Assembly (NCBI GenBank): GCA_025454675.1
Contig: JALONZ010000194.1
Span: forward strand, 1 to 5,329
Length of the DNA stretch: 5,329 nucleotides
Source of the DNA: Anaerolineae bacterium
GTDB taxonomy: Bacteria; Chloroflexota; Anaerolineae; Aggregatilineales; Phototrophicaceae
Reading direction: 5' to 3'
The position numbers and the translations under genes are program-made. The notes beneath the pieces were generated by a model, which was not told the origin of the DNA, made no database searches, and saw only the letters and a list, made by a program, of their open reading frames with translations. Below are positions 1-5,329 of the stretch, one piece after another (within the stretch, counting starts at the first letter, position 1; each line of letters begins with the position of its first letter).

Positions 1-1324
1 ATATTTATCAGATTTGGGGACGACTCAAAAAGGGTTATTCCACGAAATTGTTAAGACACTAGAGGCGAATTTATCTCCGAATGATTTGAAATCAGTGGTG
101 GCATATATCGAAAGCGTGAGTGAAGCGTTGGTGGTCATGCGGAGTCATGTCAGCCAAGTATTCAAATCGCTCGGTGCGATTGTAGATGAAAATCAGGATG
201 AACGTCCACCCGAAACTTATATCAATTTGCGGATAGAACCGACCCAACGCAAAAGCCGTTCATTCAACATTGCACATAATCGCTGGGAAACCCTCACCGA
301 GTTTTTTGATGTCATCAGCACCGCATTGAATCGTCTTAAAAAAGCCGTTGCTAAATTTAATCGGCAACAATATTTTGACCATCTGGAAAAGCATTTAGAA
401 AGTACCGCTTTATATCTACAAAATACCTATCAGCAATTGCGCCAATTCTTCACTCAGGGCGATGAAAACCTGATTTATTGGCTCAGTGGAGAGACCGTTT
501 CGGAATATTTGACCCTGAACATTGCGCCATTGCATGTGGGTAGGCTTATTGAACAACATTTGTGGGCGCATAAAAAATCGGTCATCCTCACCAGTGCCAC
601 CCTAAACGCACATGATGATTTTCATTACATCAAAGACCGACTCCATGCACATCAAATCAAAACACTTGATGTTGGTTCGCCATTTGATTATCGCCAAAGC
701 ACATTGGTGTATGTCCCGAATGATATTCCCGAAATTAACGATAAACAGGGGTATCAAAAAGCGGTGGAGAAAGGCATTACAGACCTTGCATTGGCATTGG
801 GGGGGCGTGTTTTAGTATTATTTACCAGTTATGCCCATTTACGCCAAACTTCCCAATCGCTGTATCCCATTTTGGAACAAAATAACATCACCTTATATGA
901 CCAGAGTGATGGTTCAAGCCGAAATACCCTCTTAGAAGGCTTCAAAACATCTGAACGCGCCGTTTTATTTGGCACAAAAAGTTTTTGGGAAGGCATTGAT
1001 ATTGTAGGCGACAAGCTAAGTGCTTTGGTCATCCCGCGCTTACCATTTGCTGTACCCAGCGACCCTATTTTTATGGCGCGGTCTGAATTGTATCCCGAAT
1101 CTTTCTTAGATTATGCCCTGCCCGATGCGATTTTGCGTTTTAGGCAGGGATTTGGGCGCTTAATTCGGACTAGCACCGATAGAGGAATTGTCGCTATTTT
1201 AGATGTACGGATATTGAATAAGCGATACGGCGCAACATTTTTAGAGGCATTACCTGATTGTACCATGCGCGATGGCACACTCGAAAATTTAGCACCTGTC
1301 GCACTCAATTGGTTAAATAAGTGA
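1..1324 (+). CDS. DinG/XPD-family ATP-dependent helicase, C-terminal part (5' end outside window)
   Basis: This is the C-terminal part, about 440 codons, of a superfamily 2 helicase of the DinG/XPD type, which unwinds DNA using ATP. The frame is open to the left edge (first whole codon at position 2), so the TTG at 14 is not taken as the start; Walker A, the DEAH box and any Fe-S or exonuclease domain lie upstream. Numbering from that TTG, motif III LTSATL is at residues 192-197, a motif IV-like segment VLVLFTSYAHL follows near 266-276, motif V GTKSFWEGIDIVG is at 320-332, and motif VI QGFGRLIR with its arginine finger is at 378-385. The preceding 160 residues are largely helical and fit the arch/HD2 lead-in. 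The C-terminal helicase domain (Helicase_C_2) is intact and ends normally at TGA 1322-1324. The next gene begins 7 bp later. Family assignment is firm; whether it is a true DinG or a DinG-like paralogue cannot be told without the N-terminus. Confidence 0.93.
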   Translation, partial: YLSDLGTTQKGLFHEIVKTLEANLSPNDLKSVVAYIESVSEALVVMRSHVSQVFKSLGAIVDENQDERPPETYINLRIEPTQRKSRSFNIAHNRWETLTEFFDVISTALNRLKKAVAKFNRQQYFDHLEKHLESTALYLQNTYQQLRQFFTQGDENLIYWLSGETVSEYLTLNIAPLHVGRLIEQHLWAHKKSVILTSATLNAHDDFHYIKDRLHAHQIKTLDVGSPFDYRQSTLVYVPNDIPEINDKQGYQKAVEKGITDLALALGGRVLVLFTSYAHLRQTSQSLYPILEQNNITLYDQSDGSSRNTLLEGFKTSERAVLFGTKSFWEGIDIVGDKLSALVIPRLPFAVPSDPIFMARSELYPESFLDYALPDAILRFRQGFGRLIRTSTDRGIVAILDVRILNKRYGATFLEALPDCTMRDGTLENLAPVALNWLNK

Positions 1325-1331
1325 GAGGCAT

Positions 1332-1700
1332 ATGCGAACACCTGCTGGCACGGAATGTAAATACTATTACCAAGATTTTCATCGTGGGCGCGAAATCCAA
1401 GAATGTCGGTTGATAAAGCAAAACCCGAATTCGTTGAATTGGCATCCAAAAGATTGTAGTGCTTGTCGTGTTCCAGAAATTTTACATGCTAATTCCAGCC
1501 CGTATCTGGAATTAACACTCACCATACACAACCGATTTTTGGGATTTGGGCGCAACCTCAAATTAGAGGCATATTGTGCCAAGCATAAAATCCCAATCGA
1601 AAACCCGATTGTAGGTTGCCCAAAATGTGCCGAAAACCGCCCTGCTTTGGATTTGTTTCGTCAAGCATTAGAGCAAATAGATGATAGCGATGAAAAATGA
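1332..1700 (+). CDS. small cysteine-rich protein, putative metal-binding, function unknown
   Basis: This 122-residue soluble protein has no signal peptide or membrane segment. It has seven cysteines: C9, C25, a CxxC pair at C42/C45, a CxxH at C82/H85, and a second CxxC pair at C96/C99. This pattern suggests one or two zinc sites or an Fe-S cluster, but that is inference. I do not recognise a named domain; the opening MRTPAG plus the spacing of the cysteines recalls uncharacterised proteins of Chloroflexota (memory only). The ATG at 1332 is preceded by a GAGAGG ribosome site that overlaps the stop of the helicase gene. The 3' end overlaps the next start (ATGA at 1697-1700). Tight packing on both sides implies co-expression with the helicase and the HAD/DinB-like protein. 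The acidic tail (DDSDEK) is probably disordered. It is confidently a real gene; its role is unknown. Confidence 0.85.
   Translation: MRTPAGTECKYYYQDFHRGREIQECRLIKQNPNSLNWHPKDCSACRVPEILHANSSPYLELTLTIHNRFLGFGRNLKLEAYCAKHKIPIENPIVGCPKCAENRPALDLFRQALEQIDDSDEK
1697..1700 (+). other. ATGA stop/start overlap (translational coupling)
   Basis: The TGA stop of the cysteine-rich protein and the ATG of the HAD/DinB-like protein share four bases (ATGA). No strong Shine-Dalgarno is needed when ribosomes re-initiate here, and the upstream GATAGCGATG has only weak complementarity to 16S rRNA. This decides the start of the downstream gene and supports coupled production of the two proteins. Confidence 0.8.
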
Positions 1701-2611
1701 TTAAAGCCTTCTTGTGTGATGAATTGGCGTTGTTGGGTTTGGCAAATGAAGGGGATATAACAGCCCTGTTCACCCATGTTACTGTCCATAACTTGGCATT
1801 CGTATTATTGACCAATCCCAATGACCCGCTCAATGTGATTCATAAACGGATGGCGCTGATTCCAACGTTGGCAACGGTTGCGTTTACATTTATCACACAT
1901 CATGAAAATAGTCACTTTGAACGCGAAAATCCCGCCTTTTTTGCCGAAATTTTGGCGCGTGTGGGTATTGAGCCAAATGAAGCACTTATTCTGAGTTCTT
2001 TAAGGGATGATATTATTGGTGGTCAAAAAGTGGGTATTAATGGATTTCACCTCACAAACGAATCATCAGATATAACCCCATATTTTGGCAACTGGTCAGT
2101 TTTTTTGAACTTACTCAGACGTGATGACTGGCAAACCTGTTATGCCCCTATTCCGCTTAAACCAACTATGATTGCCCCACAACTTATTGGCAATATGGGC
2201 GCGTTGCAGGGCTTATTACACAATATCAAACCCGAATTTTGGCATCAACACCCCGACCCACAAGAATGGTCTGCTTACCAAATCATTTGTCATCTACTTG
2301 AAAGCGAGCAAACTGTACAACGTCCGCGCCTCGAAAAGATTTTGACTCAAGATAACCCGTTTATCTCACAAAATATAATTGCCCCTACCCCACAATGCCG
2401 TTTTGATGAGGCAGTAATAGCCGATTTGTTTTATCATGAACGTCAGAAAACCTTGTCATGGTTAGCAAATTTGGCGCATGATGTGTGGGAGCGCCCCGCA
2501 CGTCATAGCATTTTTGGACCAACAAACTTTTTAGAGATGGCGCATTTTACGGCACAACATGACCGCCTGCACATCAACCAGTTGTGTCAAACATTGCAAA
2601 AATGCCATTAG
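1697..2611 (+). CDS. fusion of degenerate HAD-like domain and DinB-like (DinB_2 superfamily) domain
   Basis: This 304-residue protein seems to have two parts. Residues 1-120 resemble a HAD-superfamily phosphatase that lost its cap: D8 fits the nucleophile position (FLCDELALL), but the second Asp of DxDxT is Leu. VLLTNP (36-41) fits motif II, R76 stands where motif III has Lys, and SSLRDDIIGGQKVGINGFHL (100-119) fits motif IV with D104/D105. Residues about 160-300 resemble the DinB/DinB_2 four-helix bundle: W191 and H199 in EWSAYQIICHLLESE, R249, W264, H270, and a closing HDRLH with H288 and H292. H199, H288 and H292 are the likely metal triad of this family, whose members include thiol-dependent transferases and many unknowns. 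The family is named for Bacillus DinB and is unrelated to DNA polymerase IV. The ATG overlaps the preceding stop, indicating translational coupling. Catalysis by the HAD half looks doubtful; the DinB-like half looks complete. No substrate can be named. Confidence 0.82.
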   Translation: MIKAFLCDELALLGLANEGDITALFTHVTVHNLAFVLLTNPNDPLNVIHKRMALIPTLATVAFTFITHHENSHFERENPAFFAEILARVGIEPNEALILSSLRDDIIGGQKVGINGFHLTNESSDITPYFGNWSVFLNLLRRDDWQTCYAPIPLKPTMIAPQLIGNMGALQGLLHNIKPEFWHQHPDPQEWSAYQIICHLLESEQTVQRPRLEKILTQDNPFISQNIIAPTPQCRFDEAVIADLFYHERQKTLSWLANLAHDVWERPARHSIFGPTNFLEMAHFTAQHDRLHINQLCQTLQKCH

Positions 2612-2674
2612 TGGATAGAGATAGGTTTGAGTTTTACAACACAACCCTTAATCGCGTGTTTTATGGGCGCGGAA

Positions 2675-2686
2675 TATGTTAACATA
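2675..2686. promoter_or_regulatory. perfect 12-bp palindrome, candidate operator upstream of histidine kinase
   Basis: TATGTTAACATA reads identically on both strands. It lies in the 94-bp gap, 19 bp before the kinase start codon and just upstream of a possible -10 box. The position and symmetry suit a dimeric regulator site, but no second copy was noticed in the window and no regulator is identified. A single AT-rich palindrome of this length can also occur by chance. Confidence 0.35.
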
Positions 2687-2691
2687 GCTTT

Positions 2692-2697
2692 CATAAT
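2692..2697 (+). promoter_or_regulatory. possible -10 box for the histidine kinase
   Basis: CATAAT matches the sigma-70 -10 consensus at five of six positions and ends 8 bp before the kinase ATG. A transcript from it would begin about at the start codon, giving a leaderless mRNA, which would explain the missing ribosome site. No good -35 hexamer stands 16-18 bp upstream. An alternative weak pair is TTGAGT (2627-2632) with TAATCG (2649-2654). The call is tentative. Confidence 0.3.
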
Positions 2698-2705
2698 TCG
2701 ATGAT

Positions 2706-3539
2706 ATGACGAAGCTGATGAGTATGATGCGCCCAATTTCACACACCCTCATAAATCAATTCCGATGGATTAAACGTCTGCTGGAGCGTAACCTTGAACT
2801 TGAAAATGAAGTTCAGGGTCTAAGATTAAAGTTGCAACAGCAACAACGGCTAAACAATGAAAATGAAATTCTTAAAGATGCGATTGTCCGCAATGTATCA
2901 CATGAACTAAAAACACCGCTTCTTCATCTTAAATCGGCAGTATGGATGTTGGATGATACAGAAACTACCGATAAACAGCGTGAATTGGTGCATTATGCCA
3001 AACAAGCCACCACACGCCTCGAAATTTTGGTAAAAAATATCAGTTTGCTCAGTGCCAGTTCTCAAGTATCGCTGGGTCCCGTTATCGTGCGTGATGCAGT
3101 CGAATATGCTAAACGCAATTTAGGGCGGATTTGGGAATATCAAAAAGATATTGGACGTGTTATCTACGCTCCAGAAGGTGAAATTCCGCCTATTGTCGCT
3201 GATAAACAGGGCTTTTCTACGGTTTTGCAACTGCTTTTAGATAACGCACTCAAATTCAGCGAAAAAGAGGTTTTTATACGTGCCATGACACACGAGAAGC
3301 ATGTGCGGATTACCGTAGAAGATTGTGGTATTGGCATCCCTTCTCATGAGGTCTCGAAAATATTTGATTCATTTTATCAAATTGACTTTTCATCTACACG
3401 CCAATATGGTGGTATGGGCATCGGATTAGCTATTGTACGCTTGATTTTAGACCGCCATAACACCCAAATTTTTGTCGAAAGCGAGCAGAATAAAGGGAGT
3501 AAATTTTGGTTTGACCTGCCTGTTGTTACAATTCCCTAA
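2706..3539 (+). CDS. soluble sensor histidine kinase without a recognisable sensor domain (orphan)
   Basis: This 277-residue two-component kinase autophosphorylates a histidine and passes the phosphate to a response regulator not present here. There is no membrane segment, so it should be cytoplasmic. Residues about 25-60 (LLERNLELENEVQGLRLKL onward) form a probable coiled coil leading into the HisKA dimerisation domain, with the H-box NVSHELKTP and phospho-acceptor H66. The HATPase domain has an N-box LLLDNALKFS (N180), G1 box DCGIGIP (D206, G208, G210), F-box IFDSFYQID (220-228) and G2 box GGMGIGLAIV (235-244). All catalytic boxes look intact. There is no PAS, GAF or HAMP domain, so the signal probably arrives through the short N-terminus or a partner. 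The ATG at 2706 is the first in frame; M5, M7 and M8 (2718, 2724, 2727) are alternatives and none has a clear Shine-Dalgarno. It is flanked by gaps on both sides and is probably its own transcription unit. Confidence 0.93.
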   Translation: MTKLMSMMRPISHTLINQFRWIKRLLERNLELENEVQGLRLKLQQQQRLNNENEILKDAIVRNVSHELKTPLLHLKSAVWMLDDTETTDKQRELVHYAKQATTRLEILVKNISLLSASSQVSLGPVIVRDAVEYAKRNLGRIWEYQKDIGRVIYAPEGEIPPIVADKQGFSTVLQLLLDNALKFSEKEVFIRAMTHEKHVRITVEDCGIGIPSHEVSKIFDSFYQIDFSSTRQYGGMGIGLAIVRLILDRHNTQIFVESEQNKGSKFWFDLPVVTIP

Positions 3540-3566
3540 AATGAGTTTTATTTCACCATTGTTAAT

Positions 3567-3594
3567 TTGATTTACATCCAAATCATGGTAGAAT
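3567..3594 (+). promoter_or_regulatory. extended -10 sigma-70-type promoter for the polyprenyl synthase gene
   Basis: TTGATT (-35, 3567-3572) and TAGAAT (-10, 3589-3594) are separated by 16 bp. The -10 is preceded by TGG (3586-3588), giving a TGn extended -10. Transcription would begin near 3601 and leave a leader of about 90 nt. A second, overlapping reading is TTTACA (3571-3576), 17 bp, TATCTA (3594-3599). The assignment rests on consensus match and location only. Confidence 0.5.
3568..3585. promoter_or_regulatory. inverted repeat within the promoter spacer, candidate operator
   Basis: TGATTT (3568-3573) and AAATCA (3580-3585) are perfect 6-bp inverted arms around a 6-bp centre. They overlap the proposed -35 and fill the spacer up to the extended -10, a position where a bound dimer would block polymerase. 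No binding protein can be named and chance is not excluded. Confidence 0.35.
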
Positions 3595-3677
3595 ATCTAC
3601 AATATTTAGTTAGTTCTGAACGTCACAATCAAAATAAATCGAATAAACTTTCGAGGTATTAGTCATTTTTTACAGAT

Positions 3678-3690
3678 AAGGCAAGGTGAG
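3678..3690 (+). promoter_or_regulatory. ribosome binding site of the polyprenyl synthase gene
   Basis: AAGG at 3678-3681 lies 9 bp before the ATG at 3691, and a second purine run AAGGTGAG (3683-3690) abuts the start codon. The first has the better spacing. Together they support the chosen start. Confidence 0.55.
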
Positions 3691-4632
3691 ATGTCCTCTC
3701 AAATAACAACAACAATCGAAAATGTACGTCTCAGCAAGCAAAACACCCATTTTGATTTGAACGAGGTGGTGCAAGCCGTTGAAGATGCCATGCTCAATAT
3801 TATTAATAGTGATATTGATGTATTGCGTGATGCAAGTCGGCATATCATAGACTCTGGTGGAAAACGCATTCGCCCCAAAATGGTGTTATTGAGTTATATC
3901 GCCACAGGTGGTAACGATATTGCCTATGCTGTTCCACCCGCCGCCGCTATTGAGTTGGTTCATACCGCCAGTGTTGTTCATGATGATATTAACGACCACG
4001 GTGTGGTTCGTCGTGGTCGCCCGTCTGTGAATGCCTTGTGGGGGCGTACCTTTGCCTTGCTGACAGGTGACTTTTTATTCACCAAAGTATATGAACTCAT
4101 GTCTCCTTACGGTGATTTGAACATTCTATTCGCCCGTGCCGCCACTGCTCTTGTGGAAGGCGAAACATTGCAAGCCGCCGCTGTGAAAAGTAATAATCTC
4201 ACCAGCGAGGTGTATTATAAAATTATCGCCCTTAAAACGGCTGAATTGCTCCGTGCGGGCGCAATGTTAGGTGCAAAATTGAGCGATGCGCCAGAAAAAC
4301 ATGTTGAGGCACTTGGTCAATATGGGTATAACATCGGCATGGCATTCCAAATTGTGGATGATATTTTAGATGTCATCGGTGATGAGACACAACTGGGCAA
4401 AACGGCACATCTGGATAAAGACCAAGGTAAAGGCTTTACATCGGTTCAAGATGATAATGTGATGGACAATGTAAAGCGCAAGTTGATGGAAGGCGATCGC
4501 CTTAAACAAGCACGCTTCCAAGCCGAACAATTTGTAGATTGGGGCATCACTGCGCTCGAAATTTTACCACCCTCCCCCGCCAAAGATGCCATGATTGACC
4601 TTGCTAAAGTTGTGATTGAACGCCAATTCTAA
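3691..4632 (+). CDS. trans-polyprenyl diphosphate synthase (polyprenyl synthetase family)
   Basis: This enzyme condenses isopentenyl diphosphate onto an allylic diphosphate to make all-trans prenyl chains for quinones, carotenoids or lipids. The 313-residue length is normal for the family. Seen in order: GGKRIRP (56-62, binding isopentenyl diphosphate); the first aspartate-rich motif HDDIND with D98, D99 and D102, followed by R107/R108; GDFLF (126-130); K182-T183; FQIVDDILD with the second aspartate-rich motif D223, D224, D227; and D242 with K247 in the loop after it. All Mg2+-binding and diphosphate-binding residues are in place. The residue five before the first Asp is the small A93 rather than an aromatic, which in this family goes with products longer than farnesyl (geranylgeranyl or longer); the exact length is not predictable here. 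The first 20 or so residues are polar and probably disordered. It has its own promoter and is closed by a strong terminator, so it is probably monocistronic. Confidence 0.95.
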   Translation: MSSQITTTIENVRLSKQNTHFDLNEVVQAVEDAMLNIINSDIDVLRDASRHIIDSGGKRIRPKMVLLSYIATGGNDIAYAVPPAAAIELVHTASVVHDDINDHGVVRRGRPSVNALWGRTFALLTGDFLFTKVYELMSPYGDLNILFARAATALVEGETLQAAAVKSNNLTSEVYYKIIALKTAELLRAGAMLGAKLSDAPEKHVEALGQYGYNIGMAFQIVDDILDVIGDETQLGKTAHLDKDQGKGFTSVQDDNVMDNVKRKLMEGDRLKQARFQAEQFVDWGITALEILPPSPAKDAMIDLAKVVIERQF

Positions 4633-4656
4633 TTAAAGTCACTAGCATAGCCTATC

Positions 4657-4694
4657 AACATCCGTTACGCTTTATGTAGCGGATGTTTTTATTT
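4657..4694 (+). terminator. intrinsic transcription terminator
   Basis: AACATCCG (4657-4664) pairs perfectly with CGGATGTT (4680-4687). The inner TTAC/GTAG extends the stem to 12 bp with one U-G pair around a 7-nt loop (GCTTTAT). A T-run follows (4686-4690, then ATTT). It lies 24 bp after the polyprenyl synthase stop codon. Confidence 0.88.
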
Positions 4695-4709
4695 CTGGGA
4701 TGAGTGACT

Positions 4710-5329
4710 ATGGCTAAATTGATGACGATTGAACAAATTCGCAACATCGAAGCGCGTGCCGATGCCGAAGGGGTTTCGTATGCCCAAATGATGGATAATG
4801 CGGGATATGCCATTATGATGTATGCGCGTTACATGCTGAAAGGCATTTTAGATAAACCGCGCATCGTGATTTTGGTCGGCGCAGGTAATAATGGCGGAGA
4901 TGGGCTGGTGGCGGGAAAATATCTAGCCGAAAATGGCGATTTTGATGTGCGGTTTTATCTCCTCAAACGCTTAAATGAGACATATGCGCCCTATCAATCT
5001 GTTTTGGGGCATGGGTTATTCATGGCGTATGCCGAAGATGATGCAGATGGGCGCGTGTTGCGTCATATGGTCGCTAGTGCCGATTTGGTCATAGATGCAC
5101 TACTCGGTATTGGTGGACGGGCTAATCTTGTTGGAGATTTGGCGCGGATAATACGCCTTACACGGCAAGCGATTCGTGAACGCAAACTTGAATTGAATAA
5201 TCCGCCTCTATTCGACCCGACCAATCCCACAACACCTTTTTTATCGCCACAACATCACCCGCGTGTTTTGGCGGTAGATTGCCCCAGTGGGATAAATTGT
5301 GATACAGGTGAAGCGGATGACAATTTGCT
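4710..5329 (+). CDS. nnr: NAD(P)H-hydrate epimerase domain of Nnr/YjeF, N-terminal part (3' end outside window)
   Basis: The reading frame stays open to the right edge, giving 206 codons. The YjeF N-terminal domain interconverts R- and S-NAD(P)HX, damaged hydrated cofactors, so that a dehydratase can restore NAD(P)H. Visible: MTIEQIRNIEARA at 5-17 (the usual opening helix), MMDNAG (27-32), the phosphate-binding GAGNNGGDGLVAG (57-69), DALLGIG (129-135) where relatives usually have DALFGTG, and VDCPSGINCDTG (189-200). The stretch between the last two motifs appears some 20 residues longer than usual and is rich in Pro and polar residues (about 163-184). In many bacteria a C-terminal ADP/ATP-dependent dehydratase domain follows; whether it does here is outside the window. 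The start at ATG 4710 has GGGATGAG (4697-4704) upstream; the ATG at 4700 is in another frame and stops after five codons. The gene begins right after the terminator of the polyprenyl synthase. Confidence 0.92.
   Translation, partial: MAKLMTIEQIRNIEARADAEGVSYAQMMDNAGYAIMMYARYMLKGILDKPRIVILVGAGNNGGDGLVAGKYLAENGDFDVRFYLLKRLNETYAPYQSVLGHGLFMAYAEDDADGRVLRHMVASADLVIDALLGIGGRANLVGDLARIIRLTRQAIRERKLELNNPPLFDPTNPTTPFLSPQHHPRVLAVDCPSGINCDTGEADDNL

Noticed and set aside
14..16. TTG as a start codon for the helicase
   Set aside because: The frame is open to the left edge and the protein lacks Walker A and DEAH motifs, so the gene clearly begins outside the window.
829..1032. Open frame on the minus strand inside the helicase gene
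   Set aside because: It lies wholly opposite conserved helicase motif V, has no recognisable domain and no ribosome site; it is a shadow of the real gene. The same applies to the minus-strand frames at 1111-1449, 1379-1582 and 1558-1833 and the plus-strand frame at 612-815.
2653..2671. CGCG repeats in the gap before the kinase as a terminator for the upstream operon
   Set aside because: Only a 4-bp stem with an 11-nt loop and no T-tract. No convincing terminator is seen after 2611.
3537..3550. TAAAA-TGAG-TTTTA hairpin at the end of the histidine kinase gene
   Set aside because: The stem is only A-T pairs, five long, with no G-C core and no clear T-run afterwards, so it is not a credible intrinsic terminator.
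3639..3654. TCGAA/TTCGA inverted repeat in the leader of the polyprenyl synthase gene
   Set aside because: Five-base arms around a 6-nt loop give a very weak hairpin without a T-tract or riboswitch-like structure; expected by chance in AT-rich DNA.
4700..4717. ATG at 4700 as the start of nnr
   Set aside because: It is in a different frame and reaches a stop after five codons; the ATG at 4710 opens the conserved frame.
1..5329. CRISPR arrays, insertion sequences, tRNA genes, defence or phage modules
   Set aside because: No repeated units, terminal inverted repeats, transposase motifs or tRNA-like cloverleaf were found by eye; the window reads as ordinary chromosomal coding sequence.

Overview
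The window looks like a stretch of bacterial chromosome, most likely from a member of the Chloroflexota (Anaerolineae-like). This rests on recalled protein character: the small cysteine-rich protein beginning MRTPAG, the VDCPSGINCDTG form of the NAD(P)H-hydrate epimerase motif, and a membrane-free histidine kinase with a coiled coil. No rRNA or other marker gene is present, so the placement is an inference. Base composition is fairly AT-rich and even throughout. Every gene lies on the + strand, coding density is high, and I see no tRNA, rRNA, insertion sequence, CRISPR array or phage gene.

Layout. (1) Positions 1-2611 hold a compact three-gene run: the C-terminal part of a DinG/XPD-type superfamily 2 helicase (open at the left edge), a 122-residue protein with seven cysteines, and a two-domain protein joining an eroded HAD-like domain to a DinB-like four-helix domain. 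The first two genes are 7 bp apart and the last two overlap by ATGA, so they are probably one operon with coupled translation. (2) A 94-bp gap with a perfect 12-bp palindrome leads to an orphan soluble sensor histidine kinase (2706-3539) that has no visible Shine-Dalgarno sequence. (3) A 151-bp gap with a good extended -10 promoter and an inverted repeat inside it leads to a trans-polyprenyl diphosphate synthase (3691-4632), which ends in a clear intrinsic terminator (4657-4694). (4) From 4710 to the right edge runs the start of an NAD(P)H-hydrate epimerase (Nnr/YjeF N-terminal domain), cut off by the window.

The genes do not form one obvious pathway. The helicase operon suggests nucleic-acid maintenance plus two uncharacterised partners. 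The polyprenyl synthase supplies isoprenoid chains (quinone side chain or lipid carrier). The epimerase repairs damaged nicotinamide cofactors. The kinase's response regulator is not in view. I found no convincing sign of a wholly new system. The most unusual item is the HAD-like/DinB-like fusion with a damaged HAD active site, coupled to the cysteine-rich protein and the helicase.
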